Shown here: piece by piece, positions 32,712 through 41,186 of the stretch | Layout of the letters: every line of letters starts with the position of its first letter | Numbering within the stretch: position 1 is the stretch's first letter | NCBI GenBank assembly: GCA_963732695.1 | Contig: CAVTAP010000007.1 | Coordinates: 960,409-1,024,408, forward strand | Length of the DNA stretch: 64,000 nt | Reading direction: 5' to 3' | From: CADEDH01 sp963732695 | GTDB taxonomy: Bacteria; Actinomycetota; Acidimicrobiia; Acidimicrobiales; SZUA-35 | Position numbers and translations under genes: made by a program | Notes under the pieces: model-generated | What the model saw: the letters and a program-made list of their open reading frames with translations, nothing else | Told to the model about the DNA's origin: nothing | Databases searched by the model: none

Positions 32712-33761
32712 ATGGACCTGGGGATCTTCATCCCGATCGGCAACAACGGCTGGATGATGTCGCAGAACGCGCCGCAGTACATGCCGAGCTTCGACCTCAA
32801 CCGCACGGTGGCCCAACGGGCCGAGGCCGCCGGCTACGACTTCCTGCTGTCGATGGTGAAGCTGCGGGGCTTCGGCGGCGCCACCGAGTTCTGGGACCAC
32901 AACCTCGAGTCGTTCACCCTGATGGCCGGCCTGGCCGCCGTCACCTCGAAGATCCAGCTCTTCGCCTCGGTGGCCCTGCCCACCCTGCACCCGGCGATGG
33001 TGGCCCGTATGGCGTCCACCATCGACGACATCTCCGACGGCCGCTTCGGCATCAACATCGTGTCGGGCTGGAACCAGTCGGAGTACGCCCAGATGGGGGT
33101 GTGGCCGGGCGACTGGTACTACGACCGGCGGTACGACTACGCCACCGAGTACGTCACGATCATGAAGGAGCTGTGGGCCACCGGCGTCAGCGATCTCAAG
33201 GGGGAGTTCTTCCAGCTCGACGACTGCCGCCTGTCGCCCCCGCCCGAGGGCGGGTCGGTGCCGCTGGTGTGCGCCGGCCAGTCGGACCGGGGGATGCAGT
33301 TCTGCGCCGAGGTGGGCGACTACCAGTTCATCATCGGCACCGACGACTTCGACGTGGTGCGCAACGACGCCGCCCGCCTGGTGGCCGCCTCCCGGGAGAC
33401 GGGGCGCGACGTGGGCGTCTACGCCCTGTTCCAGATCACGATGGGGGAGACCGACGCCGAGGCCGAGGCGACGTGGAACCACTACCGCGACGGCGCCGAC
33501 CTGGAGGCCATCGCCTTCATGACCGGCCAGGCCAGCCTGGACACGTCGGGGGCCACGGCCGAGAAGATCACCGAGATGAAGGGCGCCTTCAACCTCAACA
33601 TCGGCCCCATCGTGGGCAGCCACGCCACCGTGGCGGCCAAGCTCGACGAGGTGTCGCAGATCGAGGGCATCAAGGGTGTGATGTGCGTGTTCGACGACTA
33701 CCCGTCGGCCACGGCAGAGTTCGGGGCGAAGGTCATGCCCCTCATGCAGTCCCGGAAGTGA
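32712..33761 (+). CDS. rutA: Pyrimidine monooxygenase RutA-like
   Basis: A 349-residue LLM-fold flavoprotein that matches RutA over its whole length: GIFIPIGNNGWMMSQNAPQY, LRGFGGATEFWDHNLESFT, TIDDISDGRFGINIVSGWNQ, WPGDWYYDRRYDYATEYV and VPLVCAGQSDRGMQF. RutA opens the uracil ring between N3 and C4 with FMNH2 and O2 to give ureidoacrylate (peroxy form). It depends on a separate flavin reductase, and a candidate lies immediately downstream. GGAGGCG is 8 nt before ATG 32712. It sits inside a plus-strand group: amidohydrolase, RutA, FMN reductase, alpha/beta hydrolase. Confidence 0.88.
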   Translation: MDLGIFIPIGNNGWMMSQNAPQYMPSFDLNRTVAQRAEAAGYDFLLSMVKLRGFGGATEFWDHNLESFTLMAGLAAVTSKIQLFASVALPTLHPAMVARMASTIDDISDGRFGINIVSGWNQSEYAQMGVWPGDWYYDRRYDYATEYVTIMKELWATGVSDLKGEFFQLDDCRLSPPPEGGSVPLVCAGQSDRGMQFCAEVGDYQFIIGTDDFDVVRNDAARLVAASRETGRDVGVYALFQITMGETDAEAEATWNHYRDGADLEAIAFMTGQASLDTSGATAEKITEMKGAFNLNIGPIVGSHATVAAKLDEVSQIEGIKGVMCVFDDYPSATAEFGAKVMPLMQSRK

Positions 33762-33798
33762 GCATCGCGGCAGTGACTAGTCAGGGAGTGAGCATCTC

Positions 33799-34290
33799 GT
33801 GAGCGTCGTCGTCATCATCGGAAACCCCAGCCCGGGCGGGCGCACCAGCCGCACCGGGGCCGCCGTGGGGGCGGCCATCGCCGCCGCCCGGGGGGAGGGC
33901 GAGGCGGAGGTGATCGAGCTGGCCACCATCGCCGGCGGCCTGTTCGAGTGGGGCAACCCGGCGGTGGCCGAGCTGACGGCCAAGGTGGCGGCGGCCGACG
34001 TGATCGTGGCCACCAGCCCCACGTTCAAGGCCACCTACTCCGGCCTGCTCAAGGCGTTCCTCGACAACTACGGCAACGACGCCCTGGCCGGGTGCAAGGC
34101 GGTGCCGGTGATGCTGGGGGCCGCCCCCCAGCACGCCCTGGCCCCCGAGGTGCACCTGCGCCCGCTGCTGGTGGAGCTGGGGGCGTCGGTGCCGAGCCGG
34201 GGCCTCTACGTGCTGGAGAGCCAGGTCGACGAGCTCGACTCGGTCGTGGCCGCCTGGGCCGAGAAGGCCATCCCGCTCCTGCTGGGCTGA
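33799..34290 (+). CDS. NAD(P)H-dependent FMN reductase (flavodoxin-like)
   Basis: A 163-residue flavodoxin-fold reductase: VVVIIGNPSPGGRTSRTGAA gives the FMN-phosphate loop, followed by DVIVATSPTFKATYSGLLKAFLDNYG, the diagnostic segment of SsuE/MsuE-like enzymes. It would supply FMNH2 to the neighbouring RutA-like monooxygenase, replacing the unrelated RutF reductase of E. coli. It starts at GTG, about 37 bp after rutA, with AGGGAG upstream, and ends 12 bp before the next hydrolase. Cytosolic. Confidence 0.87.
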   Translation: MSVVVIIGNPSPGGRTSRTGAAVGAAIAAARGEGEAEVIELATIAGGLFEWGNPAVAELTAKVAAADVIVATSPTFKATYSGLLKAFLDNYGNDALAGCKAVPVMLGAAPQHALAPEVHLRPLLVELGASVPSRGLYVLESQVDELDSVVAAWAEKAIPLLLG

Positions 34291-34302
34291 GGAGGGGTCT
34301 GC

Positions 34303-35166
34303 GTGGTGTCCACACCGATGGCCGTCGGCGGCCCGGCCCCCACTGAGCTGGTGGTGGACGGCCCCGGCGGGCGCGCCCTCACGGCGTTGGTGAGCCGATC
34401 CGTTCCCGGCGTCGCCCCCGATCGACGGTGCGCCGTGATCCAGATCCACGGCGGGGGCTGGGCCATCGGGGCGCCGGCCATGCTGGCCCGGCGCTCGGCC
34501 GAGTTGGCCAACCACGGCTTCACCGCCGTGGCCGTTGAGTACCGGCTCACCGGCGAGGCCCCGTGGCCGGCCCAGCTCCACGACGTGAAGCGGGCCATCC
34601 GCCACGTACGGGCCAACGCCGCCTCGTTGGGCGTCGACCCCGATCGGATCGTGCTCCAGGGGCACTCGGCCGGCGCCCACCTGGCCCTGATGGCGGCGGG
34701 CACGGCCGACGACCCGGCCTGGGACCCGCCCTCCGCCGAGGCCGACCCTCATCGCGGGGTGAGCAGCGCGGTGGCCGCCGTGGTCGCCTTCTACCCGCCC
34801 ACCGATCTGCGCGCTGGCCCGTCGGCCGCCCGCCTGCTGGGTGAGGGCCACGACGCGGCGGCGGCCGCCGCCGCCAGCCCGATCACCCACGTCGTCCCCG
34901 GCTTCCCACCCACGCTGTTGTTGCACGGGCTCGACGACGCCATGGTGCCCCCGGCCTCGTCCCAGGCCCTGCACGACGTGCTGACGGCGGCCGGGGTGCC
35001 GGCCGAGTTGCACCTCTACGCCGGCCAGATCCACGAGTTCGACGCCGGGGCCACGATGTGCGCCCTCACCCAGCACGAAGCCGCCGTGTTCGTGGAGCGT
35101 CACCTGCTCGACCCCCGGCGCTTCGACGCCGAGCAGGCGGCCGAGAACCCCCTCTGGCCCCGCTGA
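34303..35166 (+). CDS. Alpha/beta hydrolase (HSL/BD-FAE type esterase)
   Basis: A 287-residue hormone-sensitive-lipase-like hydrolase with oxyanion motif IQIHGGGWAIGAPA, nucleophile GHSAGAHLAL, catalytic Asp near LLHGLDDAMVPPAS and His in AGQIHEFDAGATM. It starts with tandem GTG codons 12 bp after the flavin reductase and has GGAGGGG upstream, so it belongs to the Rut-like operon. In E. coli RutD, also an alpha/beta hydrolase, speeds aminoacrylate or carbamate breakdown. This protein is of a different subgroup, so the same role is only a hypothesis. Confidence 0.87.
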   Translation: MVSTPMAVGGPAPTELVVDGPGGRALTALVSRSVPGVAPDRRCAVIQIHGGGWAIGAPAMLARRSAELANHGFTAVAVEYRLTGEAPWPAQLHDVKRAIRHVRANAASLGVDPDRIVLQGHSAGAHLALMAAGTADDPAWDPPSAEADPHRGVSSAVAAVVAFYPPTDLRAGPSAARLLGEGHDAAAAAAASPITHVVPGFPPTLLLHGLDDAMVPPASSQALHDVLTAAGVPAELHLYAGQIHEFDAGATMCALTQHEAAVFVERHLLDPRRFDAEQAAENPLWPR

Positions 35167-35207
35167 CGCTCGCGCAGTCCAAGGGGGCTAACGGGACGGG
35201 ACGGGAC

Positions 35208-36614
35208 TCAGGCGAAGGCGGCGGCGAAGGTGCGCTGGTGACCGACGGCCCGGGCCTCGGCCGCCGCCGCCTCGGTCTCGTGGCCCTGCTCCCGCAGGGC
35301 CCGGGCCCGCTGGATCCAGTTGTGGTACGACCGGTCCCGCCGGCTCACCCGCTCGGCCGTGAGGGCGGCGGCCAGGGCCGGGCGCTGGGCCCGCAGGGCC
35401 GCCTCCACCAGTGTCCGCTGCAGGGCGTCGCGCTGGGCGTGCGACCCGCCGAACAGGTGCAGCATCGACCGGATCGGCTGGAGGTCGGCGATCACGTCGG
35501 CATAGCGGCCCTGGGCGAAAGCGACCACGGCGATACAGGCCGGCAACCCGATCCGGGCCGTCATCAGGGCGTTGGTGCCCTGGGCCGTCGGCAGCCAGGC
35601 CCGCAGCCGGTCGATCACGGCCTGGGCCTCGGCCAGGCGGTCGTCGCCCACCAGAGCCATGACGGCGTGGAGGTCGTTGAAGGCGTACCACGGGTCGGCC
35701 GTGGCCAGCGGCGCCCAGGCCTCGGCCAGGGGAGCGAAGCGGCCGCCGGTGTCGGCCCCGTCGAGCAGGAGCCGCCACAGCAGGGCGCTGGCGTCGAGCA
35801 TCTCGATCGGTACCCCATCCGAGGTGGCGTGGTGGATCTCGGCGTCGTAGACGGCCAGCGCCCGATCGGTGCGGCCCGCCTCCAGGGCGTAGAGGGCCAG
35901 GTGCCACCAGTTGTGGACGGTGAACAGGTTGCCGGCGCCCCAGTCACCCTGGCGGCCGAGCAGGAAGCGGGTGCCGGTGTCGACCAGGCCCTGCATCTCG
36001 TAGGTGTGGACCACGGCGTGGACGGCCCACACGTCGTCGGCGTTGACGGCCAGGGCGGCCATCCCCGCCTCCTCGGCCTGCCCGTAGTGGCCGGCCTCCT
36101 CCAGCCCGAAGGCCTGCATGCCCCGCACGAAGCCGGTGTGGGGATGGTCCGGCTCGAGGGCGGGGAGGGTGCGGCCCACCCGGTCCCGCAGGTTGGCGGC
36201 GTCACCCAGGAAGAAGTCGAGCTGGTGGCCGATGGCCAGGGCCAGGAGGTCGGCCGGCCACTGCTCCAGCACCGTGTCGAGCACCTCGGCGGCGGTGATC
36301 CAGTCTCCCCCCAACCACGCCTCGACGGCGGCCACGTGGCCCAGCTCCCGGGGGTGGGCGGCGTGCTGGGCCAGGGCGGCGGCGGCCGCCGCCGCCCCCG
36401 GCAGGTCGGCCGGGTTCGTGCCCATCAGGTTGAGGTAGGCGACCAGGGCGTGGCCCATGGCCGTGGTGGGGTGGGCGGTGGTCAGCTCGTCGGCGGCGGT
36501 GAGCACGTCGGGATGGAAGCGGAGCATCCGGTCGAGGGCCCGGTCGAAGGCCGCCACCCCCTCGGCCGGTCCGCTGAGGGGTACGCCGTGGGCATCGGTG
36601 AGCGCAGGGGCCAT
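35208..36614 (-). CDS. TTC38-like tetratricopeptide repeat protein
   Basis: A 468-residue all-helical protein. The pattern of TPR-like helix pairs with AVEAWLGGDWITAAEVLDTVL, GMQAFGLEEAGHYGQAEEAG, WAVHAVVHTYEMQGLVDTG and NWWHLALYALEAG matches the TTC38 family. That family is conserved from bacteria to humans but has no established biochemical activity; its conserved His/Asn/Trp positions have suggested a possible enzyme-like pocket. No signal peptide is present. ATG 36614 is the first plausible start, and a GACAAT element lies 6 nt upstream. The downstream gene on the same strand is distant, so it is probably transcribed alone. Confidence 0.85.
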   Translation of the reverse strand: MAPALTDAHGVPLSGPAEGVAAFDRALDRMLRFHPDVLTAADELTTAHPTTAMGHALVAYLNLMGTNPADLPGAAAAAAALAQHAAHPRELGHVAAVEAWLGGDWITAAEVLDTVLEQWPADLLALAIGHQLDFFLGDAANLRDRVGRTLPALEPDHPHTGFVRGMQAFGLEEAGHYGQAEEAGMAALAVNADDVWAVHAVVHTYEMQGLVDTGTRFLLGRQGDWGAGNLFTVHNWWHLALYALEAGRTDRALAVYDAEIHHATSDGVPIEMLDASALLWRLLLDGADTGGRFAPLAEAWAPLATADPWYAFNDLHAVMALVGDDRLAEAQAVIDRLRAWLPTAQGTNALMTARIGLPACIAVVAFAQGRYADVIADLQPIRSMLHLFGGSHAQRDALQRTLVEAALRAQRPALAAALTAERVSRRDRSYHNWIQRARALREQGHETEAAAAEARAVGHQRTFAAAFA

Positions 36615-36627
36615 GGCCCATTGTCGC

Positions 36628-37422
36628 TCAGGCGGTGACGTCGCGCCGGCACAACACCCACAGGGCCACCGCCCCGGCCCCGACGGCGTAGACGGCGGCG
36701 GTGACGGCGGCCCGGCCGAAGCCCAGCTCGGCATTGCCGCCCCGGATCAGCGCCGCCAGCACCTGGCCCGGGAACCATCGGTAGCCGGGTGACCATGAGC
36801 CCGACACGATGTTCTCGAACGGCCCGGCCCAGCCGAACCCGGCGGCGAGGGCCACCGGCACCGAGCGGAACACCACGGCCACCAGGGTGGCGAACACGGC
36901 CCAGCCGGCAACGCCGGCCAGCACGGTCCCGGCGTCGGTGGCGGCGTCGCCCAGGCTGGCCAGGCTGATCCAGCCGGCGGTCGGCACGTCGAAGATCGGG
37001 GCCAGGACCAGCGAGGCGAGGAAGGTGAGAGCCTCGGCCGCCACCACCACGCCGGCCGCCACCACCAGCACACCAGCCAGCTTGCCGGCCAGGAGGCGGG
37101 CCCGGCGGGGCTCCCGCTGGGCCAGGGTGCGGAACGTGCCGCCCGAGAGGTCGGAGGCCATGAGGGCGATGACGGTGACGAACACGAAGAAGCCGACGAA
37201 CGACGCCCCCACCACGAAGGCCTCGGTGCCGCCGCCGTTGCCCGACAGCGAGGCCACCGTGGCTCCCGAGCGGCGGCCGGCCGGGCCGGCCGGGGTGTCG
37301 GCGGCGCTGGCGTAGATGCTGAGGCCGACGACGGCGGCGAAGGCGGCGGCCGCCGCCAGCAGGCCGAACCCGGAGCGGCGGTGGACGAGGCGGAGCAGCT
37401 CCGCCCGCATGACGTGGGTCAT
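36628..37422 (-). CDS. ABC-2 type transporter permease
   Basis: A 264-residue membrane subunit with six hydrophobic segments: FGLLAAAAAFAAVVGLSIY, AFVVGASFVGFFVFVTVIAL, LAGVLVVAAGVVVAAEALTF and three later ones. The segment ASDLSGGTFRTLAQREPRR before the third helix is the usual cytoplasmic loop of this permease class. Its start overlaps the end of the ATPase gene by 4 nt (ATGA). With the ATPase it forms a simple exporter or channel, and the two-component genes just upstream on the same strand probably control it. Substrate is unknown; similar modules export antibiotics or bacteriocins. Confidence 0.87.
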   Translation of the reverse strand: MTHVMRAELLRLVHRRSGFGLLAAAAAFAAVVGLSIYASAADTPAGPAGRRSGATVASLSGNGGGTEAFVVGASFVGFFVFVTVIALMASDLSGGTFRTLAQREPRRARLLAGKLAGVLVVAAGVVVAAEALTFLASLVLAPIFDVPTAGWISLASLGDAATDAGTVLAGVAGWAVFATLVAVVFRSVPVALAAGFGWAGPFENIVSGSWSPGYRWFPGQVLAALIRGGNAELGFGRAAVTAAVYAVGAGAVALWVLCRRDVTA

Positions 37423-38441
37423 CGGTGGTCTCCTGTCACGAGATCCTTCACGGGGTTCTGGTTCACGGGGTTCCGGTTCACTGGGTCCTTCTTCACGAGA
37501 TCCAGGTAGCGGTCTTCCAGCGAGCGGCGGCGGGGGGCCAGCTCCACCAGCACCACGCCGGCGTCGAACGCCAGCTGGTTGACCCGGGCCGCCAGATCCG
37601 CCGGGTTCGTGCCGTCGTCGGGGATCGCCACCTCCAGCTTGGTGGCGTCGGCCCCGGCCCGGGTGGGATCGAGGGCGCCCACCCCCAGGCCGTCGGCGGC
37701 GAGCACCCGGTGGAGGCAGGCCGCCTCCTCCGGTCGCCGGGTGCGCAGGCCGAGGGTGGTGCCGCCCTGGAGGCCCGAGGCCGGTCCCTGGTAGAGGGAG
37801 CGGCCCCGGTCGATCAGCACCAGCCAGTCGCACACCTGCTCCAGCTCGCTCAGGTCGTGCGACGACACGAGCACGGTGCGGCCGCCGTGACCCAGGCGGC
37901 CCACCAGCGAGCGCATGTCACGCACCCCCTCGGGGTCGAGGCCGTTGGCCGGCTCGTCGAGGATGAGCAGCTCCGGGTCGCCGAGGAGGGCGGCGGCGAT
38001 GCCCAGGCGCTGCTTCATGCCGAGGGAGTAGCTGCGGAACCGGTCGCCGGCCCGGTCGGTGAGGCCCACCAGGTCGAGCACGGCGGGGATGCGGCCGGGG
38101 TCGATCCGGGCGATGGTGGCCAGGATGCGGAGGTTGTCCCGGCCCGAGCGGGCGGGGTAGAAGGCGGGGCTCTCGATCAGGGCCCCCACCCGGTGCAGGT
38201 AGCCGACGGGGTGATCGAGGGGCTGGCCGAGCACGGTGCCCCCGCCGTCGGTGGGGCGGACGAGGCCGAGGAGCATGGCCATGGTGGTGGTCTTGCCCGC
38301 CCCGTTGGGGCCGACGAAGCCGGCCACCACGCCGGCCGGGAGATCGAGGCTGAGCCCGTCCACCGCCGTGCGGTTGCGGTAGCGCTTGGACAGGTTCCGG
38401 ACCGACAGGGCGAGGTCGCCGGTTGGTGGGTCGTGAGGCAT
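37419..38441 (-). CDS. ABC transporter ATP-binding protein
   Basis: A 340-residue ATPase with Walker A GFVGPNGAGKTTT, Q-loop VGALIESPAF, signature YSLGMKQRLGIAAAL, Walker B LLILDEPANGLDPEG and switch His VLVSSHDLSEL. This is the CcmA/BcrA-like subgroup that pairs with ABC-2 permeases. An extra C-terminal domain follows (EEAACLHRVLAADGLGV to the end), and the tail has a three-fold DPVNRNPVNQNPV repeat of low complexity. The permease overlaps by 4 nt. A regulator gene ends about 100 bp upstream on the same strand. Confidence 0.92.
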   Translation of the reverse strand: MPHDPPTGDLALSVRNLSKRYRNRTAVDGLSLDLPAGVVAGFVGPNGAGKTTTMAMLLGLVRPTDGGGTVLGQPLDHPVGYLHRVGALIESPAFYPARSGRDNLRILATIARIDPGRIPAVLDLVGLTDRAGDRFRSYSLGMKQRLGIAAALLGDPELLILDEPANGLDPEGVRDMRSLVGRLGHGGRTVLVSSHDLSELEQVCDWLVLIDRGRSLYQGPASGLQGGTTLGLRTRRPEEAACLHRVLAADGLGVGALDPTRAGADATKLEVAIPDDGTNPADLAARVNQLAFDAGVVLVELAPRRRSLEDRYLDLVKKDPVNRNPVNQNPVKDLVTGDHR

Positions 38442-38542
38442 GCCTCCACCGTGACCCACGCCGGCTGTCCCGTCGTCCGCCGGCTCCGGGCGGCGTCGCT
38501 CGGCCGCTACCGCCGCGCGTCGGGCGTACCGGCGGCCGCTGC

Positions 38543-39232
38543 TCAGGCCCGCCAGCCGGGCCTGACGAGCCCCGCCTCGTAGGCGAACACCACGAGCTGG
38601 GCCCGGTCCCGGGCGCCGAGCTTGATCATGGCCCGGCTCACGTGGGTCTTGGCCGTGGCGGCGCTGATCACCAGGCGGGTGGCGATCTCGTCGTTGCTGA
38701 GGCCGTGGCCGACGAGGGCCACGATCTCCCGCTCCCGGTCGGTCAGCGGATCGGCCGCCGGTGGGGGACCGGCCGGCGCCCGGGACCGGCTGGCGAACTC
38801 CTCGATAAGGCGCCGGGTCACCCCGGGCGACAGCAGCGATCCGCCGGCCACCACCTCCCGCACCGCCCGCAGCAGCTCCACCGGTTCGGTGTCCTTCACC
38901 AGGAACCCGGTGGCGCCCGCCCGCAGCGCCTCGAACACGTACTCGTCGAGGTCGAACGTGGTGAGGATCACCACCTTCACGCCCGCCAGGCGGGGATCGG
39001 CGGCGATGCGGTGGGTGGCGGCCAGCCCGTCGAGGCCGGGCATCCGGATGTCCATCAGCACCACGTGGGGCCGGTGCTCCACGGCCCGGGCCACGGCCTC
39101 GGCCCCGTCGGCCGCCTCGGCCACCACGGTGAGGTCGGGCTGGGCGTCGAGGAGGGCCCGGAACCCGGCCCGCACCAGGGCCTGGTCGTCGGCGATCACC
39201 ACCCGGATCAGCTCGGGCGTGGCGCCCGTCAT
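38543..39232 (-). CDS. NarL/LuxR-type response regulator
   Basis: A 229-residue regulator. The receiver domain has phospho-acceptor Asp61 in VVLMDIRMPGLDG, the acidic pair VVIADDQ, Thr in VVILTTFD and Lys in GFLVKDTEP. The C-terminal LuxR helix-turn-helix is PLTDREREIVALVGHGLSNDEIATRLVISAATAKTHVSRAMIKL. Its start overlaps the kinase stop by 4 nt (ATGA), so the pair is coupled. It lies directly upstream of the ABC exporter on the same strand and most likely activates it. Confidence 0.93.
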   Translation of the reverse strand: MTGATPELIRVVIADDQALVRAGFRALLDAQPDLTVVAEAADGAEAVARAVEHRPHVVLMDIRMPGLDGLAATHRIAADPRLAGVKVVILTTFDLDEYVFEALRAGATGFLVKDTEPVELLRAVREVVAGGSLLSPGVTRRLIEEFASRSRAPAGPPPAADPLTDREREIVALVGHGLSNDEIATRLVISAATAKTHVSRAMIKLGARDRAQLVVFAYEAGLVRPGWRA

Positions 39233-40389
39233 CGGCTCACCGGCAGCCGGGCCGTGACCCGGAACCCGCCGGCGGGGTCGGCCGCCGCCTCCACCGCGCC
39301 CCCCACCGAGGCCGCCCGCTCCCGCATCCCGGTGATGCCCAGGCCCGGCTCGGCCCGACCGCCGCCGACACCGTCGTCGGCCACGTCGATCACCAGTTCC
39401 CGGCGGTCGTCGTCGTCGGCGGCCCCGTCGGCGGAGCTGTAGCGGACGTCGACCCGCACCGAGCCGGCCCGGGCGTGGCGGGTGACGTTGGTCAGCGCCT
39501 CCTGCACGATCCGGTAGGCGGCGAGCTGCACCGGGGCGCCCGGATACCGACCGTCGGGTGGCCGTTGGTGGTGGTAGTCGACGGCCAGGCCGGTGGCCTC
39601 CAGGCCCCGCACCAGCTCGTCGAGGTCGTCGATTCCGGGAGCGGGGGCGGTGGGGGCCGGGTGGCCGTCGGTGTCCCGCAGCAGTTCGAGCGCGGCACGC
39701 AGCCCGTCCAGGGCGTCGTGGCTGGCCGCCTTGATCTCGGTGAGGGCGGGGCGGGCCGCCTCCGGCCGCTCGTCGAGCAGGTGGAGGGCCACGCTGGACT
39801 GCACGTTGATGAGCGAGATCGTGTGGGCCAGGGTGTCGTGGAGCTCCTGGGCCACCCGGAGGCGGACCTCGCCGGCCTGGCGCTGGCGCTCCTGCTCGGC
39901 GGCCACGGCGGCCTGGCGGAGCTGCACCCGGCGGGCCCGCACCAGCTCGGCTCCGGCCAGCAGCAGGCCGATCCAGCCGGCCACCGCCACCGGCTGCCAC
40001 CACGTGAGGCGCTCGCCCGGGGCCAGCGCGTGGCCGGCGGTGACAACGGCCAGGCCGAGCGCCGTGAGCAGCCACACCCGCCGCCTATCGGCCACCTGCA
40101 CCGAGGCCACCAGGGCCACGCCGGCCGAGACCACCACCGGCCCGTAGGGGTACCCCCGCCCGAGGTAGACGGCCACCACGGTGAAGGCGGCGCCCAGCAC
40201 GGCCAGCGGCGCCCGGCGCAGCCCGAGCAGAGCCGCCGGCCCGGCCAGCACCAGGCCGACGGCCAGGGCGTCGAGTGGGCGGCGGTCGGGCTGGTTGTGG
40301 GCGGCGCCGATCGTGCCCACCACCTGGATCAGCCCGACCGCGCCAGCGGTGGCGACGACGGGTACGCCGGGTCGGGCCAGAGCAGACAT
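39229..40389 (-). CDS. Sensor histidine kinase (HisKA_3/NarX-like)
   Basis: A 386-residue kinase. The N-terminal half has about five membrane helices (VVATAGAVGLIQVVG, LDALAVGLVLAGPAALLG, VLGAAFTVVAVYLGRG and others) with no sizeable outer loop, suggesting an intramembrane sensor like DesK or LiaS. The dimerisation helix carries His in AQELHDTLAHTISLINVQ and the ATPase domain shows DVADDGVGGGRAEPGLGITGMRERA. It is coupled to the response regulator and next to an ABC exporter, the arrangement expected for a stress-sensing exporter switch. Confidence 0.92.
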   Translation of the reverse strand: MSALARPGVPVVATAGAVGLIQVVGTIGAAHNQPDRRPLDALAVGLVLAGPAALLGLRRAPLAVLGAAFTVVAVYLGRGYPYGPVVVSAGVALVASVQVADRRRVWLLTALGLAVVTAGHALAPGERLTWWQPVAVAGWIGLLLAGAELVRARRVQLRQAAVAAEQERQRQAGEVRLRVAQELHDTLAHTISLINVQSSVALHLLDERPEAARPALTEIKAASHDALDGLRAALELLRDTDGHPAPTAPAPGIDDLDELVRGLEATGLAVDYHHQRPPDGRYPGAPVQLAAYRIVQEALTNVTRHARAGSVRVDVRYSSADGAADDDDRRELVIDVADDGVGGGRAEPGLGITGMRERAASVGGAVEAAADPAGGFRVTARLPVSR

Positions 40390-40481
40390 CTCCCCGCCAG
40401 GGTACGACGCCGCCCGCCGGCCGTCGTCACCCGGTGGCGGTAACCGGCCCTACTCCCGCCGTCGTATGCGCAGCCCCCGGG

Positions 40482-40487
40482 TAACCT
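40482..40487 (+). promoter_or_regulatory. -10 box TAACCT before the HNH-like gene
   Basis: TAACCT ends 5 nt before ATG 40493; no ribosome site is present. Confidence 0.4.
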
Positions 40488-40492
40488 GCGGC

Positions 40493-40939
40493 ATGAGCCG
40501 GTTGAGCGAGGTGGGCGAGCGTGAGGGCTGGCGGTGCTGGCTGTGTGACCAGCCAGTGGACCCGGAGATGTCGGTCAACGACGCCCGGGGCCCCAGCGTC
40601 GACACGGTGCTGACCAAGGCCAAGGCCAAAGCCACCGGTCAGTCGCTCGAACGCCTGGCCCACCGGGGCTGCAACACCAACAAGGGGGCGACCGCCCCCG
40701 TGGTCCCGTGGCCCGACCACCTGTTCGTGATCGACCCGGCCCCCATCGTCGCCACCGTCGACCATCTGACCCGCAAACGGGGCAAGGCCGTGATGGCCCG
40801 CTGCCTCGACCAGATCGACGCCGACGCCGCCGCCGACTGGCTGGCCGACCGCCTCACCCGCCTCGCGCCCGACACCCCGATGCGGGCCAGCGTCGACCCC
40901 GGCGGCGGCCAGTTCCTGGTGGTGCTGCACAGCGCATAG
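40493..40939 (+). CDS. Small HNH-like zinc protein, uncharacterised
   Basis: A 148-residue protein. The first 65 residues hold a CxxC (GWRCWLCDQPVDPEMSVND) and a later LAHRGCNTNKG, spaced like the zinc frame of McrA/HNH nucleases, though the canonical His-Asn-His order is not evident and the catalytic His could be in AHRGCN. The C-terminal half (VIDPAPIVATVDHLTRKRGKAVMARCLDQI, then ADWLADRLTRLAPD) is helical and unfamiliar. No partner gene is adjacent. It may be a nuclease-like or purely structural zinc protein, and I cannot assign a role. Confidence 0.72.
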   Translation: MSRLSEVGEREGWRCWLCDQPVDPEMSVNDARGPSVDTVLTKAKAKATGQSLERLAHRGCNTNKGATAPVVPWPDHLFVIDPAPIVATVDHLTRKRGKAVMARCLDQIDADAAADWLADRLTRLAPDTPMRASVDPGGGQFLVVLHSA

Positions 40940-41174
40940 ACGGCCGCGCTGGAATTGACGGCGGCGAGGTTGGCCCGGAAGGCGTCGAGGTCGAAGTCGA
41001 GGTGGCGATGTCGTCTTCCAGGATCCCCACCCGCAGCCGCACCCGGCGCACGGCCCGCCCACCGGCGTGGTCCATCGCCGTCCGGGCGATGGCGCTGCAG
41101 ACCGACAGCTCAACTCCGCCCGGGGTGGCGTCGGCCAGCAGCCGTCGGCGTTCGTGCCCGTGCCGGGCCCGACC

Positions 41175-41180
41175 TACGAT
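41175..41180 (+). promoter_or_regulatory. -10 box TACGAT for a leaderless enoyl-CoA hydratase transcript
   Basis: TACGAT ends 6 nt before ATG 41187. The 247 bp upstream (40940-41186) hold no gene I can support. Confidence 0.5.
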
Positions 41181-41186
41181 CCCGCG

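Noticed and set aside
40940..41186. Possible gene fragment between the HNH-like and enoyl-CoA hydratase genes
   Set aside because: Minus- and plus-strand frames are open but show no motif and no start signal; treated as non-coding.
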